DNA of 64,000 nt from Streptomyces sp. Z26 (GTDB lineage: Bacteria > Actinomycetota > Actinomycetes > Streptomycetales > Streptomycetaceae), in the NCBI RefSeq assembly GCF_003665095.1, contig NZ_RCHV01000002.1, positions 5,398,501-5,462,500 on the forward strand. Reading direction: 5' to 3'. Under the pieces are notes generated by a model. That model was not told the DNA's origin. It did not search any database and saw nothing but the letters and a program-made list of their open reading frames with translations. This document shows positions 24,281-34,151 of this stretch, piece by piece. Position numbers and translations under genes: made by a program. Positions within the stretch are counted from its first letter, which is position 1, and each line of letters starts with the position of its first letter.

Positions 24281-27200
24281 GTGACGTACGACTCGCTGGT
24301 CAACCACGGCGACTACCTCTCGGCGCACTACCTCGCCGAAGTCCTGCCCAAGGACCTCAAGGCGAAGGACGGCCTCCTCACCCGCTGGGCCGCGGCCGAG
24401 GAGCGGGAGCGGCGCGCCCACGCCGCGGCCGTCACCGAGGCGAAAGCCGACGGGCGCGATCCGGCGACCGTCCCGCCACGCGCCCGTACGCCCCGCGAGA
24501 CGCTGCGGGCGCTGCACGGCCCCTGGTTCGCCTCCCGCGCGGACTTCGCCCGGGACGCGGAGGCCCTCACCGTCCCGGACGCGCCGGTTCCCGCCGACTG
24601 GGTGGAGCGCCTGACCGGGCTGCATGTGGCCACGCTGCGCGCGCTCGGCTTCGCCGACGCCCACGAGCAGACCGTCACCGTCCACCGTTCGGGCCACGAG
24701 CATCCGGTCCGGGTGCTGCACGCCGAGCCCGGTCTGGTCGCCGTCCCCTGCGGCTGGACCGACGAGCCGGACGCGGCGCTCGACCCGGACGGCGCGGGAC
24801 GCCTGCTGCACCCGGTCACGCTGGAGGCGTCGGCCCGGCTCACCGACGCCAAGGCCCTGGTCGACTTCCTCTTGGAGTGCGACGAGCCGCCGCGCTACGT
24901 CCTGATCCTGGCCGGTGGTGCCGTCGTCCTCGCGGACCGTCTCGCCTGGCACGAGGGCCGTTACCTCGCCGTCGGTCTGGACGCGGCGCTCAACCGGCGC
25001 GACGTGCGCAACGGCGGTGAACTCGACACGGTGGCCGCCCTGTTCGGCGCGGACTCCCTGCGGGTGCCCGAGGAGGGCGGCACCGCCCCGCTCGCCGGTT
25101 TCGTCGAGAGGTCCGGCAAGCACGCGGTCGGTGTGTCCACCGAACTGCGCGAGGGCCTGCGCCTGTCCGTGGAGTGGATCGCCAACGAGGTGCTGGCCCG
25201 CCTGCGCGAGCAGGGCGTCGCCCCGGAGCAGCTCGACGAACCGGCCCGCCTCGCCAAGGAACTCGCCCGCCAGTCGCTGCGCTACCTCTACCGCATCCTG
25301 TTCCTGCTGTACGCCGAGGCCCAGCCGGCGCTCGGCATCCTGCCGTCCGACGACCCCGAGTACACCCGCGGCTACGGCCTCCAGCGCCTCGGCGATCTCG
25401 TCGTCCGCGACCTGGTGGGCGAGCGGTCCCGGCGCGGCTTCCATCTGTACGAGTCCCTGGACCTGCTCTTCCGGCAGGTCCAGAAGGGGCACCGGGAGTA
25501 CGGCAGCGAGCCCGAGGACCTGGAGGCCGAGGCCGCCGACCGCGCGGCGACCGAGGCCGAGCGGGTGGCCGCCGATCTGCTCACCTCCGGTGCCATCACC
25601 CGTGACGAGCACACGGAGCGGGTCCGTGAGGCCGACCGTGCCCGCAAGGCGGCTGCTCGCAGCGCCGATGTCGGCCTGCGCTTCGAGCCGCTGCGCTCCG
25701 ACCTGTTCAAGGACGACGCGGTGCGCCTCATCTCGGACGGCCAGGTGGAGAACCCCGCGTACGAGGAGGGCGCGGAGCTGCCGGAGTTCGTGGACACCCG
25801 GCTGCGCAACGAGACGCTGCACAAGGTGCTGCGCCGACTGATGCTCACCAGGGGCAAGGGCCGCGAGCGCGGCGGCTTCATCTCGTACGCCCAGCTCGGC
25901 ATCAACCAACTGGGCGCGGTCTACGAGGGGTTGATGTCCTACTCCGGCTTCATCGCGGAGGAGGACCTGTACGAGGTGGCCAAGGGCGGTGACGCGTCCG
26001 GCGGCAGCTGGATGATCCCCGCCAAGCGGGTCCAGGACTACCCGGAGGAGGTGTTCGTCGAGCGCCCCCACGAGGAGACCGGCCGCCCGCAGCGCGTCGT
26101 CCACCCCAGGGGCTCGTTCGTGTACCGCCTGGCGGGCCGCGACCGGCAGACCTCCGCCTCGTACTACACGCCGAAGTCGCTGACCGAGGTGACGGTGGAG
26201 CTGGCGCTCAAGCGCCGCCTCGACCAGGACGGCAGCACCACTTCGGCGCGGGAGCTGCTCGGCTGGAAGATCTGCGAACCGGCGCTGGGCTCGGGCGCGT
26301 TCCTCAACGAGGCCATCGACCAGGTGGCGGCGGAGTACCTGAGGCGCAGGGAACGGGAGGTGGGCCGCCGTATCGACCCGGAGGCGCGGCCCGTCGAACT
26401 CCAGAAGGCCAAGGCGTACGTCGCCCTGCACAACGCGTACGGCGTGGACCTCAACGCCACCGCCGTGGAGCTGGCCGAGGTCTCCCTGTGGCTCAACTCC
26501 ATGCACCCCGGCATGCGCGCCCCCTGGTTCGGCCTGCACCTGCGGCGCGGCAACTCGCTGATCGGCGCGGGCCGCAAGGTGTACGGCGCGGACGCGCTGC
26601 CGCACGGCCAGTGGCTGTCGCGCACCACCCCGCTGGCGCCCACCGAACTCCCCTTCCGGGACGGCGCGTTGCCCACGGGCGCCGTGCACCACTTCCTCCT
26701 CCCCGCGCTCGGCTGGGGCGCGGTGGCGGGGGAGTCGGAGGCGAAGAAGCTCGCGGAGGAGCAGGCGACCGCTCTCGGCCGGTGGCGCCGGAAGGTGCAG
26801 AAGGCGCCCAAGGGGCCGAATCCGTTCAAGGAGAAGGCGGGCGAACCGCACGAGAAGCGGCAGGCGCGCTACGACAAGTGGGTCAGGAATTCGGCGAAGG
26901 CGGCGCCCGGGACCGAACTGGGCCGGTTGCAGGCGGTGGCCCGCCGCGCGGAGTTCCTGTGGAGCCTGGTCGCCAAACGCCTCGAACTCTCCGAACGCAA
27001 GGTCTCCCGCCGGATCGACGTATGGGAAGCGGACTGGCTGGAACCGGCGAAGGAGGCAGCGGACAAGCAGCGCGTCCTGGACGACCTGACGGCGGCCGGT
27101 ACGCCGTACTGGCGGCTGAAGACGGTCATGGACGCCTGGTGCGCGCTGTGGTTCTGGCCGCTGGACCAGGTGGGACTGCTGGACGGGACGGCTGAGCGGT

Positions 27201-29770
27201 ACGAGTCGGCGGGCGGTCCGGTGACGGCCGTACCGGAGGCCGCCGCCGCCCCGAGCGGGCCCGCGCCGGGTGACGTCGTCTGGCGGGCCGCCGGGTTGTT
27301 CGGTGATCCGGACGGCGAGCAGGGCGAGCTGGGGGATGGCGAGGACGACGACGCGGGTCTGAGGACCAAGAAGAAGAATGCCACGGGCCGCACAGCCCGC
27401 ATCACCGAGGACAAGCGGCGTTCGGTCATCCCGCTGAAGGCCTTCGCGGACTGGCTGGAGTTCCTGGAACTGACCCTCGGCACGAAGGACGCGGACGCCG
27501 GTTCGTTCCTGGACGGCCTGGACGACCTCCCCGTGGACGAGGCGCTGCCGCTGCTGGAGGCGTACGAACGCAGCCTCGACGGCGTCCTGGGCATGGACTC
27601 GCCGTTCAAGCTGACGGAACGCTTCCCGTGGCTGCACATGGTCGAGGAGATCGCGGGCACGAACGATCGCGACATAAAGACGGAGGACGGGCACGGTTTC
27701 TTCCACTGGGAGCTGCACTTCGCCCACATCTTCCGGGGGGAGCACGGCGGCTTCGACCTCCAGGTGGGCAACCCGCCCTGGGTACGGCCCCGTTGGGAGG
27801 AGAACTCGCTGCTCGCCGAGTACGAGCCGTGGTTCATGCTCAAGGAGAAGCCGACGAAGCTGGAGCGGACGCGGCGCCTTGATGAGCTGATGACGGCGGA
27901 GCCCGTTCGCCGATACCTGCTGAACGAGCTGGCTGCACACAGCGGTACGGGGGCCATGCTCGGCTCCGGCCTGCTGTACCCGTTGCTGCGGGGGACCCAG
28001 CCGGACCTGTATCGGGCGTTCATGTGCCGGACGTGGGAGCACATGACGGAGGCGGGGGCTGTCGGACTTGTCCACCCCGGTTCACATTTCAGCGGGGACC
28101 GTGAGGGACGACTGCGCGAAGCTGCGTACACCCGCCTCCGCATCCATGGTGACTTCGTCAATCAGGGCAATCGCTTCTTCCCCCCACCCGTGGGGCACGC
28201 CGCTCATTTCGGTGTGCACATCTATGGGCGGGCAGGCGAGATCGGCTTCGACCACCTGTCATGGCTTGTCTCTGTGGACGCGCTACGACTCTCGGCTCAG
28301 GATGACGGCACAGCACCTGACCCCGGCGTCCGCTACGCCGGAAGTTGGGACGAGCGCCCGCACCGCAAGCGGATCGTCCGCGTGGACGAGGAGACGCTGG
28401 AGCGGTGGCAACGGTTGACGGGTGACGAGGGGCAGCCCGTGCGACAGGGCCGGTTGCTCTCGCCGGTGAGTACCGCAGAGGCACAGGCGATCGAGGCGCT
28501 GGCGGACTACTCGCTCCGGCTCGGGGACTACGAGCCGCAGATCAGCAGCGGTTACCACGAGAGCGGCGCCAAGGCGGCCGATCTCATCGACTACAACGTG
28601 CCCGATGCGACCGGTGCCGTGCACCAACCGGCCGACTGGTCCAAGGTGATCCTCAAGGGCCCCCAACTCGGTTTGGCAAACCCGATGTTCAAACAGCCGA
28701 GCCAGGGCGCCGGAGAGGTCTTGGGACTCAACCCGCTGACGCTCGCGGACGACGCCGTACCCGAGTCCGAGTACGTGTACGTGGCGAAGCCCGCTGCCTA
28801 CCGCGCCGCTCAGGACGTGTGGAGTGATCACCGGACCCTGGAGGAGCTGCGGGCCTCGGACCGCGAGGTGGCGCGGGCGCGTGCCGTGGTGGCCGATGTG
28901 CGAAAGGTTACGCCCGGAGAGGTCACGACGGAGGAGGTGGAGGGACAGCTCCTGCGGCGGTTGGAGCGGCCGTACACGGAGTTCTACCGGGTCGCGTGGC
29001 GCGAGTTCATCGCTCCTGACACTGAGCGCAGTTTCTACACAGCACTCGTGCCTCCCGGTGCCTCACATATTCATGCGGTCCGCAGCGCTCATGTAGTCGA
29101 CAATCGGACGACGACTTTGGCTGCTGGCTTTTGGTCGGGTATCCCTCTGGACTACCTTTTGCGTACGACGCGCATCCGCCACTTGGACGTGACTCCCTCC
29201 AAGCGGCTGCCAATGCCGGAAGTGGATCACCCGCTGGCATCGGCTCTCCTCTTGCGGACTCTTCGTCTTAACTGTCTGACGAATGCTTACGCGGAACTCT
29301 GGGAAGAGCTGTACGACCTTACGTGGCCCGCCTACGAAACCTGGGCCCATGACTGGTCGGACGTCCGACCCCTGCATGACGTCTCGCCTCGGTGGAACCG
29401 CGAAACTCCGCTGCGTACCGAGCGTGCACGTCGGGCTGCTCTCGTTGAGATCGACGCGCTCGTGGCGGTGTGGTTGGGTGTCAGCGCCGACGCGTTGGTG
29501 GCCATGTACAAGTCCCGTTTCCCGATCATGCAGGACTTCGATGTAGTCACCTGGTTCGATGCCAACGAGCGCAAGATCGCAGGCAACCGCCACACGTACG
29601 GCTTCGGCCAGACCAAGCAGGATTACGAGCAGTTCCTCGCTTACCTGGAGGGCGAGCGAGCTGAGCCTCCCGAGGGTTACACCGCGCCCTTCTACAAGGC
29701 CAATCGCGAAGAAGAAATGCGTGCCGCGCACGCTGTCTTCGAGGAGAGGTTGCGTAAGGCTCAGGCGTAA
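24281..29770 (+). CDS. Large Eco57I-type DNA adenine methyltransferase, DrmMI-like
   Basis: A 1829-residue protein with an N6-adenine methylase core. Motif I (AdoMet) is ICEPALGSGAFLNEAIDQVA around residue 666, and the catalytic motif NPPW is at residues 1164-1167. About 500 residues separate them, including a charged segment (GEDDDAGLRTKKKN), an unusually large insertion. The first ~600 residues are helical and carry no nuclease motif I can see. The C-terminal ~600 residues probably contain the target-recognition domain. The GTG start at 24281 is 1 bp after the helicase stop. In defence systems of this type the enzyme marks self DNA; whether it also restricts is unclear. Sequence from about 28.0 kb onward is noticeably less GC-rich than the first half. 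Confidence 0.85.
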   Translation: MTYDSLVNHGDYLSAHYLAEVLPKDLKAKDGLLTRWAAAEERERRAHAAAVTEAKADGRDPATVPPRARTPRETLRALHGPWFASRADFARDAEALTVPDAPVPADWVERLTGLHVATLRALGFADAHEQTVTVHRSGHEHPVRVLHAEPGLVAVPCGWTDEPDAALDPDGAGRLLHPVTLEASARLTDAKALVDFLLECDEPPRYVLILAGGAVVLADRLAWHEGRYLAVGLDAALNRRDVRNGGELDTVAALFGADSLRVPEEGGTAPLAGFVERSGKHAVGVSTELREGLRLSVEWIANEVLARLREQGVAPEQLDEPARLAKELARQSLRYLYRILFLLYAEAQPALGILPSDDPEYTRGYGLQRLGDLVVRDLVGERSRRGFHLYESLDLLFRQVQKGHREYGSEPEDLEAEAADRAATEAERVAADLLTSGAITRDEHTERVREADRARKAAARSADVGLRFEPLRSDLFKDDAVRLISDGQVENPAYEEGAELPEFVDTRLRNETLHKVLRRLMLTRGKGRERGGFISYAQLGINQLGAVYEGLMSYSGFIAEEDLYEVAKGGDASGGSWMIPAKRVQDYPEEVFVERPHEETGRPQRVVHPRGSFVYRLAGRDRQTSASYYTPKSLTEVTVELALKRRLDQDGSTTSARELLGWKICEPALGSGAFLNEAIDQVAAEYLRRREREVGRRIDPEARPVELQKAKAYVALHNAYGVDLNATAVELAEVSLWLNSMHPGMRAPWFGLHLRRGNSLIGAGRKVYGADALPHGQWLSRTTPLAPTELPFRDGALPTGAVHHFLLPALGWGAVAGESEAKKLAEEQATALGRWRRKVQKAPKGPNPFKEKAGEPHEKRQARYDKWVRNSAKAAPGTELGRLQAVARRAEFLWSLVAKRLELSERKVSRRIDVWEADWLEPAKEAADKQRVLDDLTAAGTPYWRLKTVMDAWCALWFWPLDQVGLLDGTAERYESAGGPVTAVPEAAAAPSGPAPGDVVWRAAGLFGDPDGEQGELGDGEDDDAGLRTKKKNATGRTARITEDKRRSVIPLKAFADWLEFLELTLGTKDADAGSFLDGLDDLPVDEALPLLEAYERSLDGVLGMDSPFKLTERFPWLHMVEEIAGTNDRDIKTEDGHGFFHWELHFAHIFRGEHGGFDLQVGNPPWVRPRWEENSLLAEYEPWFMLKEKPTKLERTRRLDELMTAEPVRRYLLNELAAHSGTGAMLGSGLLYPLLRGTQPDLYRAFMCRTWEHMTEAGAVGLVHPGSHFSGDREGRLREAAYTRLRIHGDFVNQGNRFFPPPVGHAAHFGVHIYGRAGEIGFDHLSWLVSVDALRLSAQDDGTAPDPGVRYAGSWDERPHRKRIVRVDEETLERWQRLTGDEGQPVRQGRLLSPVSTAEAQAIEALADYSLRLGDYEPQISSGYHESGAKAADLIDYNVPDATGAVHQPADWSKVILKGPQLGLANPMFKQPSQGAGEVLGLNPLTLADDAVPESEYVYVAKPAAYRAAQDVWSDHRTLEELRASDREVARARAVVADVRKVTPGEVTTEEVEGQLLRRLERPYTEFYRVAWREFIAPDTERSFYTALVPPGASHIHAVRSAHVVDNRTTTLAAGFWSGIPLDYLLRTTRIRHLDVTPSKRLPMPEVDHPLASALLLRTLRLNCLTNAYAELWEELYDLTWPAYETWAHDWSDVRPLHDVSPRWNRETPLRTERARRAALVEIDALVAVWLGVSADALVAMYKSRFPIMQDFDVVTWFDANERKIAGNRHTYGFGQTKQDYEQFLAYLEGERAEPPEGYTAPFYKANREEEMRAAHAVFEERLRKAQA

Positions 29771-29777
29771 GCAGGCG

Positions 29778-29807
29778 CCCCCGCACGGGAGTGTGTCCGT
29801 GCGGGGG
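29778..29807. terminator. Bidirectional terminator after the methylase gene
   Basis: Perfect 11-bp arms CCCCCGCACGG (29778-29788) and CCGTGCGGGGG (29797-29807) with an 8-nt loop, between the methylase stop and the convergent DUF397 gene. Confidence 0.8.
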
Positions 29808-29829
29808 GGGCTCGTGCGTGTTGCGAGGG

Positions 29830-30012
29830 TCAGTGTTGGATCGCGTAGGTGAGGAAGCTCTGCCACCTCTCGGAGGTTATGGCGAGCTGTGGGCTCCGCT
29901 CCAGCTTGGAGTCCCGCACGTGGACGGTAGTGGGACAGGTCGCCACCTCTACGCAGTCGCCGTCGCCGCTGCTGCTGTAACTGCTTTTGAACCAGGCCAG
30001 TTCCGTGTTCAT
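29830..30012 (-). CDS. DUF397 small protein
   Basis: A 60-residue protein with the typical DUF397 opening LAWFKSSYSSSGDGDCVEVA, followed by VHVRDSKLERSPQLAIT and ERWQSFL. In Streptomyces such proteins are usually encoded next to an XRE-type regulator with a DUF5753 domain, as here, and form toxin/antitoxin-like or developmental regulatory pairs. ATG at 30012 overlaps the XRE stop as ATGA, so the two are co-translated. Confidence 0.9.
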   Translation of the reverse strand: MNTELAWFKSSYSSSGDGDCVEVATCPTTVHVRDSKLERSPQLAITSERWQSFLTYAIQH

Positions 30013-30887
30013 GAGGCTCCTCGCATCTCCTGCAACAGGTTCAGGGAGTCTTCCAGACCCAGAGCCTGCGAACGCATCCTGGCATACCTCCTCTGGAGGA
30101 CGCTGATCTCCTTCGAGTCGGTGATGAACAGGCCTCCACGCTGGGCTTCGTTGTAGGCGAACCATCGTGGCGCGGACGTCTCCAGGAGCTGCATCGGTCC
30201 AGCCATGCCAGCATGCGCGGTTCGCACCAAGGGCATCACCTGCACCTCCACGTTGCGCAACTGTGCCAGCTCCAGCACGTGGTCGATCAGCTCCCGCGTC
30301 ACTTCGACCCCGCCCGTACGCCGGAGGAACAGGTGCTCCTCCAGGATGAAGCTGAACGACGTGTTCGGTCGCTCCCGCAGGAGCCGTTGCCGTTCCCGCC
30401 TCGCCACCCACTGGGCCTCGATCTGCTCGTCGCTCAGCGGCGGCAGTTGGTTCACGAACAGCGTGCGCGCGTACGCCTCCGTCTGCAGCAGGCCCGGCAG
30501 CACCCGGCATTCGTACGTGTAGAGGCTCACCGCCTCCGCCTCAAGCCGCGCCCACTGACGGAACCAGCTGGCCAGCCCCGGTTGCCGCGAGAGGTGCCGT
30601 GCCGCGCCCTTCAGCGCGCCGAACGCGTCCAGTACCTCCTCCGCGCGTTCCACGAAGTCCGGCTGCGGGAAGCGGCGGCCCTGTTCGATCTTGGCGATCG
30701 TCTGGACCGAGTACGGGACCCGTTCGGCGAACTCCTCCTGCGTCAGCCCAGCCCGTCTGCGGAACGCCTTGAACACCTCGCCGAACGTCCTGAGGCTGTC
30801 CGAGACCTCCGGTTCACCGCCCCCCGCTGACCCGCCCGTCCCGCCCGTACCTTCCGCGCTGCCCGTACCGTCCGTACCGTCCGTCAT
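30009..30887 (-). CDS. XRE-family HTH regulator with DUF5753 domain
   Basis: A 292-residue protein. After a Gly/Thr-rich N-terminal tail comes an XRE helix-turn-helix: FGEVFKAFRRRAGLTQEEFAERVPYSVQTIAKIEQGRRFP. The rest is the DUF5753 domain (LASWFRQWARLEAEAVSLYTYECRVLPGLLQTEAYAR and so on, through VEVQVMPL and RWFAYNEAQRGGLFI). ATG at 30887 was chosen over one 10 codons upstream because GGGAGG precedes it. It pairs with the DUF397 gene. The pair faces the defence genes from the minus strand, and it may regulate development or simply be cargo between two defence modules. Confidence 0.9.
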   Translation of the reverse strand: MTDGTDGTGSAEGTGGTGGSAGGGEPEVSDSLRTFGEVFKAFRRRAGLTQEEFAERVPYSVQTIAKIEQGRRFPQPDFVERAEEVLDAFGALKGAARHLSRQPGLASWFRQWARLEAEAVSLYTYECRVLPGLLQTEAYARTLFVNQLPPLSDEQIEAQWVARRERQRLLRERPNTSFSFILEEHLFLRRTGGVEVTRELIDHVLELAQLRNVEVQVMPLVRTAHAGMAGPMQLLETSAPRWFAYNEAQRGGLFITDSKEISVLQRRYARMRSQALGLEDSLNLLQEMRGAS

Positions 30888-31084
30888 GCGGGACACCTCC
30901 CTTCCCCGAGCCTTCAACTCCGTCCGGGCAGGGAGACCCCCGTGCCTGCCCCGCCAACCGCTTCCGACCCCGTCATGGTCACGGTCGGTCGCCCACCCTG
31001 TCCACTCCTCGTACTCGTACTCTCACGCAGAGTGCTAGTCGCTGACCTGGCACGCAGGGCCCGTGGGCGGCCAGATTCGGTGCC

Positions 31085-31531
31085 ATGACGCCAAGTCCAG
31101 CCCGGCAAGCGCCGGTTACCGTATGTGTGTTCGCGCAGCGCTTCAGCTCCACCCCGCGAGGCGCCCGCCTGGCCCGGCACCTCGCGCTGTACCGGTTGCA
31201 CCTCTGGGGCATCCCGTACGGCTCCGACGCCTCGGACACCGCCGCGCTGCTCGTCGCCGAACTGGCCGCGAACGCCGTCACCCACGGCCGCGTACCCGGC
31301 CGCGACTTCGAGGTGCGGCTCAGCCTCCACGCGTCCACCCTCCGCATCGACGTCTCGGACCCGCTCGGCGAACGCCGCCCCGCCGCGCCCGGCACCCTCA
31401 CCGACCCGCCGCCCGGAGTGGTCGGTGGCCGGGGCCTGCTGCTGGTCGAGGCACTGTCCGACCGGTGGGCCGTACTCGACCGTTCACCCGTCGGCAAGAC
31501 GGTCCGTGCCGAGCTGGATCTTTCGCGCTGA
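31085..31531 (+). CDS. RsbW-like ATP-binding protein (HATPase_c_2)
   Basis: A 148-residue single-domain GHKL ATPase of the anti-sigma-factor type. The N-box is LLVAELAANAVTHG, the G1-like box is RIDVSDPLGERRP and the G2-like box is GGRGLLLVEALSDRWAV. No other domain is present. Such short proteins are abundant in Streptomyces and usually act as anti-sigma factor kinases or co-encoded regulators with XRE/DUF397 pairs, as here. ATG start at 31085. Confidence 0.85.
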   Translation: MTPSPARQAPVTVCVFAQRFSSTPRGARLARHLALYRLHLWGIPYGSDASDTAALLVAELAANAVTHGRVPGRDFEVRLSLHASTLRIDVSDPLGERRPAAPGTLTDPPPGVVGGRGLLLVEALSDRWAVLDRSPVGKTVRAELDLSR

Positions 31532-31630
31532 CGGACCCGCTCACCGTCTATAGGCTGGCCGTGGACCACAGCGGAGATCATCGGCGGCGGACCGGCCGAG
31601 CCTTCGCACCGGCGAGTGTGACGGGGAGCC

Positions 31631-32920
31631 ATGGCAGGGTTAGAGGACAGTGGCAGCGGGCGTGCGTCCGGACGCGGGCGGGTCGTGGGGTACCGGCGCT
31701 ACCAGTTCCCGCCGGAGGACACCGAGCAGCTGCAAGCCGGGCTCTTCCCGTCGCTCCACGGGCCCGTGGAGGTCGGGGACGACGGGCTGCCGACCGGGGT
31801 GGAGTTGGAAACGTTCAACGACGAGGAGAGCGAGGCCCACGACCCGGGCGAGATCTCCGCGCCCTTCCGTCCCGAGAACATCAAGATCGAGACGCAGACG
31901 ACCACCGTCGACCTCCTCCTCTCCCGGTTGCGGGAGGGAATGATCGACCTCGCGCCCGACTTCCAGCGCCGGGCCGGCATCTGGACCGACGTACAGCAGA
32001 GCCGCCTCATCGAATCGCTGCTGCTGCGCATTCCCATCTCGTCCTTCCACATGGCGCAGGACGACGACGACAACTGGGCCGTGGTCGACGGCATCCAGCG
32101 CCTGACGGCGATCGCCCGGTTCATGGAGCCCGGCACCGTGGAGCTGCCGCCGCTGCGGCTGTGCGGGCTCGACTACCTCCGGGACTTCCACGGCGACCGC
32201 TACCAGGACCTGAGCGGGCGGCTGAAGATCAGGCTGCGCGAGACCCAGCTCGTCGTGCACATCATCCAGCAAGGCACCCCCGAGGCCGTGAAGTTCAACG
32301 TCTTCGCGCGCATCAACACCGGAGGGATGCCGCTCAAACCGCAGGAGATCCGGCACGCGCTGGTCGGCGGTGAGGTGCGGGACTACCTCGCCGACCTCGC
32401 CGAGGACCACGCCTTCGGCGAGGCCACCGGCAACAGCATCTCCAACGAGCGGATGGCCGACCGCGAGATGGTGCTGCGCTTCCTGGCGTTCCGGCTGAGC
32501 GACCCGGCCGAGCACTCCCAGCGGGACTTCGATCAGTTCCTCATCGACACCATGCACGTGGTGAACCGGCTGAGTCCGGAGCGGCGGAAGGAGGTGAAGG
32601 TGGAGTTCCAGCGGGCGATGCGGTGCGCGACGGAGCTGTTCGGCCCGTACGCCTTCCGGAAATGGCGCGGCGGCAAGGCCAAGTCACCCATCAACAAAGC
32701 CCTGTTCGAGACCGTGGCGGTCAACCTCGCCACCCTGGACGACCGCGAGCGTGTGGCGCTGGTAACGTCCCGTGACGACGTGCTCGCTGGCTTCTTCAAG
32801 CTGATGGAGGAGTGGGAGTTCGATCGTGCCATCTCCGTCGCCACGGGCGACACGAAGAAGGTGCGCACGAGGTTCGACGAGATGAAGAAGCTCTTCCGGG
32901 GGGTCGTGGACAGTGATTGA
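31631..32920 (+). CDS. DUF262 (GmrSD N-terminal/ParB-like) protein
   Basis: A 429-residue protein. The central part has the DUF262 signature: DFQRRAGIWTDVQQSRLIES, LLLRIPISSFHM, then VVDGIQRLTAIARF with Asp153 in the DGxQR nucleotide-binding motif, and NVFARINTGGMPLKPQEIRHAL. This ParB/sulfiredoxin-like fold is also found in the NTPase half of GmrSD modification-dependent restriction enzymes. The HNH GmrD half is absent. It overlaps the next gene (an AAA ATPase) by 8 bp, indicating a functional pair. It probably senses or uses nucleotide in a defence complex. Confidence 0.85.
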   Translation: MAGLEDSGSGRASGRGRVVGYRRYQFPPEDTEQLQAGLFPSLHGPVEVGDDGLPTGVELETFNDEESEAHDPGEISAPFRPENIKIETQTTTVDLLLSRLREGMIDLAPDFQRRAGIWTDVQQSRLIESLLLRIPISSFHMAQDDDDNWAVVDGIQRLTAIARFMEPGTVELPPLRLCGLDYLRDFHGDRYQDLSGRLKIRLRETQLVVHIIQQGTPEAVKFNVFARINTGGMPLKPQEIRHALVGGEVRDYLADLAEDHAFGEATGNSISNERMADREMVLRFLAFRLSDPAEHSQRDFDQFLIDTMHVVNRLSPERRKEVKVEFQRAMRCATELFGPYAFRKWRGGKAKSPINKALFETVAVNLATLDDRERVALVTSRDDVLAGFFKLMEEWEFDRAISVATGDTKKVRTRFDEMKKLFRGVVDSD

Positions 32921-34097
32921 CCAGCTGACGCTGACGAACTTCAAGGCGTTCCAGCACCTCGACCTGCCCCTCGGGCCGCTCACCCTGCTGACCGGCCTCA
33001 ACTCCTCCGGCAAGAGCAGTGTCCTCCAGGCGCTCGGGCTGCTCCAGCAGTCGTACACGGCCAACGTCCTGGACGACGTACGGGACCTGGTCGAGGAGGC
33101 CGGATCGGGAGACGCCACCGCCAGCGACACCGGCTTCCTGCTCAACGGTGAACTTGTCTCCCTGGGGACCGGCCACGACGCCCTGCACGAGGACTTCACC
33201 GGCGACGAACCGGAGATCACCCTTGCGGTGAGCGAAGGCATGCACCGCTACTCCTGGACTGTCGCTTACGCGCCGGAGCAGAACCTGCTGCCACTGACCC
33301 GCGTGGACGTCGCGCTGATCAGCGACGCCGGGAAGGCCCCCACCGGTGCCGCCGCCGTCGCCCCCGCATACCTCACCGCTGGCTTTCAGTACCTGCACGC
33401 CGACCGCATCTCGCCCGCCGAGTTCTATCCGCGCGACCACCACGCGGCCATCGGACGTGGCTTCCTCGGCGTGCGTGGGCAGCACACCGTCAACTTCCTG
33501 TATCACCGCGTCGGGGACAAAGACAAGGTTCCCGACGGGCCGCTGCGTCACCCGCGAGCCCAGTCGCCGCGGCTGCTCGACCAGGCGGCAGCGTGGATGG
33601 GGGAGCTGTGCCCGGGGGTGGACCTCCAGGCCGTGGTCATCGAGAGCACGGACTCGGTGCGCCTCTCGTACGGCTTCGACGGTCCGAGCGGCGCCAGGCG
33701 GCGGCCCACGAACGTCGGCTTCGGCCTCACGTACGCCCTGCCGATCGTCGTGGCCTGCCTGACGGCGCGACCCGGCTCGCTGGTCCTCCTGGAGAACCCT
33801 GAGGCACACCTGCACCCGCGCGGTCAGACGCGGATGGCGGCCCTTATCGCGGGGGCGGCGGCGCAGGGCGCACAACTGGTCGTCGAGACGCACAGCGACC
33901 ATGTGCTCAATGGCGTACGGCTGGCCGTCAAGCGCGGGGTGCTGGCGCCGGAGGCCGCCGTCCTCCACTACTTCCGGGGCGGCCCCACGGGCAGCGAGGT
34001 GGCCAGCCCCCGCGTCGACCGCGACGGGCTCCTCGACCAGTGGCCGGAAGGCTTCTTCGACGAGCTGGAGAACACGCTCGACGAGCTGCTGACCTGA
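32913..34097 (+). CDS. DUF3696-type AAA/ABC-like ATPase
   Basis: A 394-residue SMC/OLD-like ATPase. The N-terminal P-loop is LTGLNSSGKSSVLQAL (residues ~28-43). The ABC-type Walker B is SLVLLENPEAHLHPRGQTRM, followed by LVVETHSDHVLNGVRLAVKRG and a DUF3696-like C-terminus. The signature-like region KRRPTNVGFGLTY is in front of Walker B (as GARRRPTNVGFGLTYALPIV). GTG start at 32913 inside the DUF262 gene. ATPases of this kind act in several small anti-phage systems beside an effector. It probably powers or senses for the DUF262 partner. Confidence 0.85.
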   Translation: MIDQLTLTNFKAFQHLDLPLGPLTLLTGLNSSGKSSVLQALGLLQQSYTANVLDDVRDLVEEAGSGDATASDTGFLLNGELVSLGTGHDALHEDFTGDEPEITLAVSEGMHRYSWTVAYAPEQNLLPLTRVDVALISDAGKAPTGAAAVAPAYLTAGFQYLHADRISPAEFYPRDHHAAIGRGFLGVRGQHTVNFLYHRVGDKDKVPDGPLRHPRAQSPRLLDQAAAWMGELCPGVDLQAVVIESTDSVRLSYGFDGPSGARRRPTNVGFGLTYALPIVVACLTARPGSLVLLENPEAHLHPRGQTRMAALIAGAAAQGAQLVVETHSDHVLNGVRLAVKRGVLAPEAAVLHYFRGGPTGSEVASPRVDRDGLLDQWPEGFFDELENTLDELLT

Positions 34098-34151
34098 CAC
34101 GCGGGCCGGGGGCCGGTCGATGGGCGCGTACGACATCACCGAGGGGGAAAT

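Noticed and set aside
24023..28075. 1350-residue minus-strand open frame opposite the methylase
   Set aside because: It is the shadow of the methylase: rich in Arg/Val/Leu/Gly/Gln runs, no domain motif, and the plus strand has clear motifs throughout.
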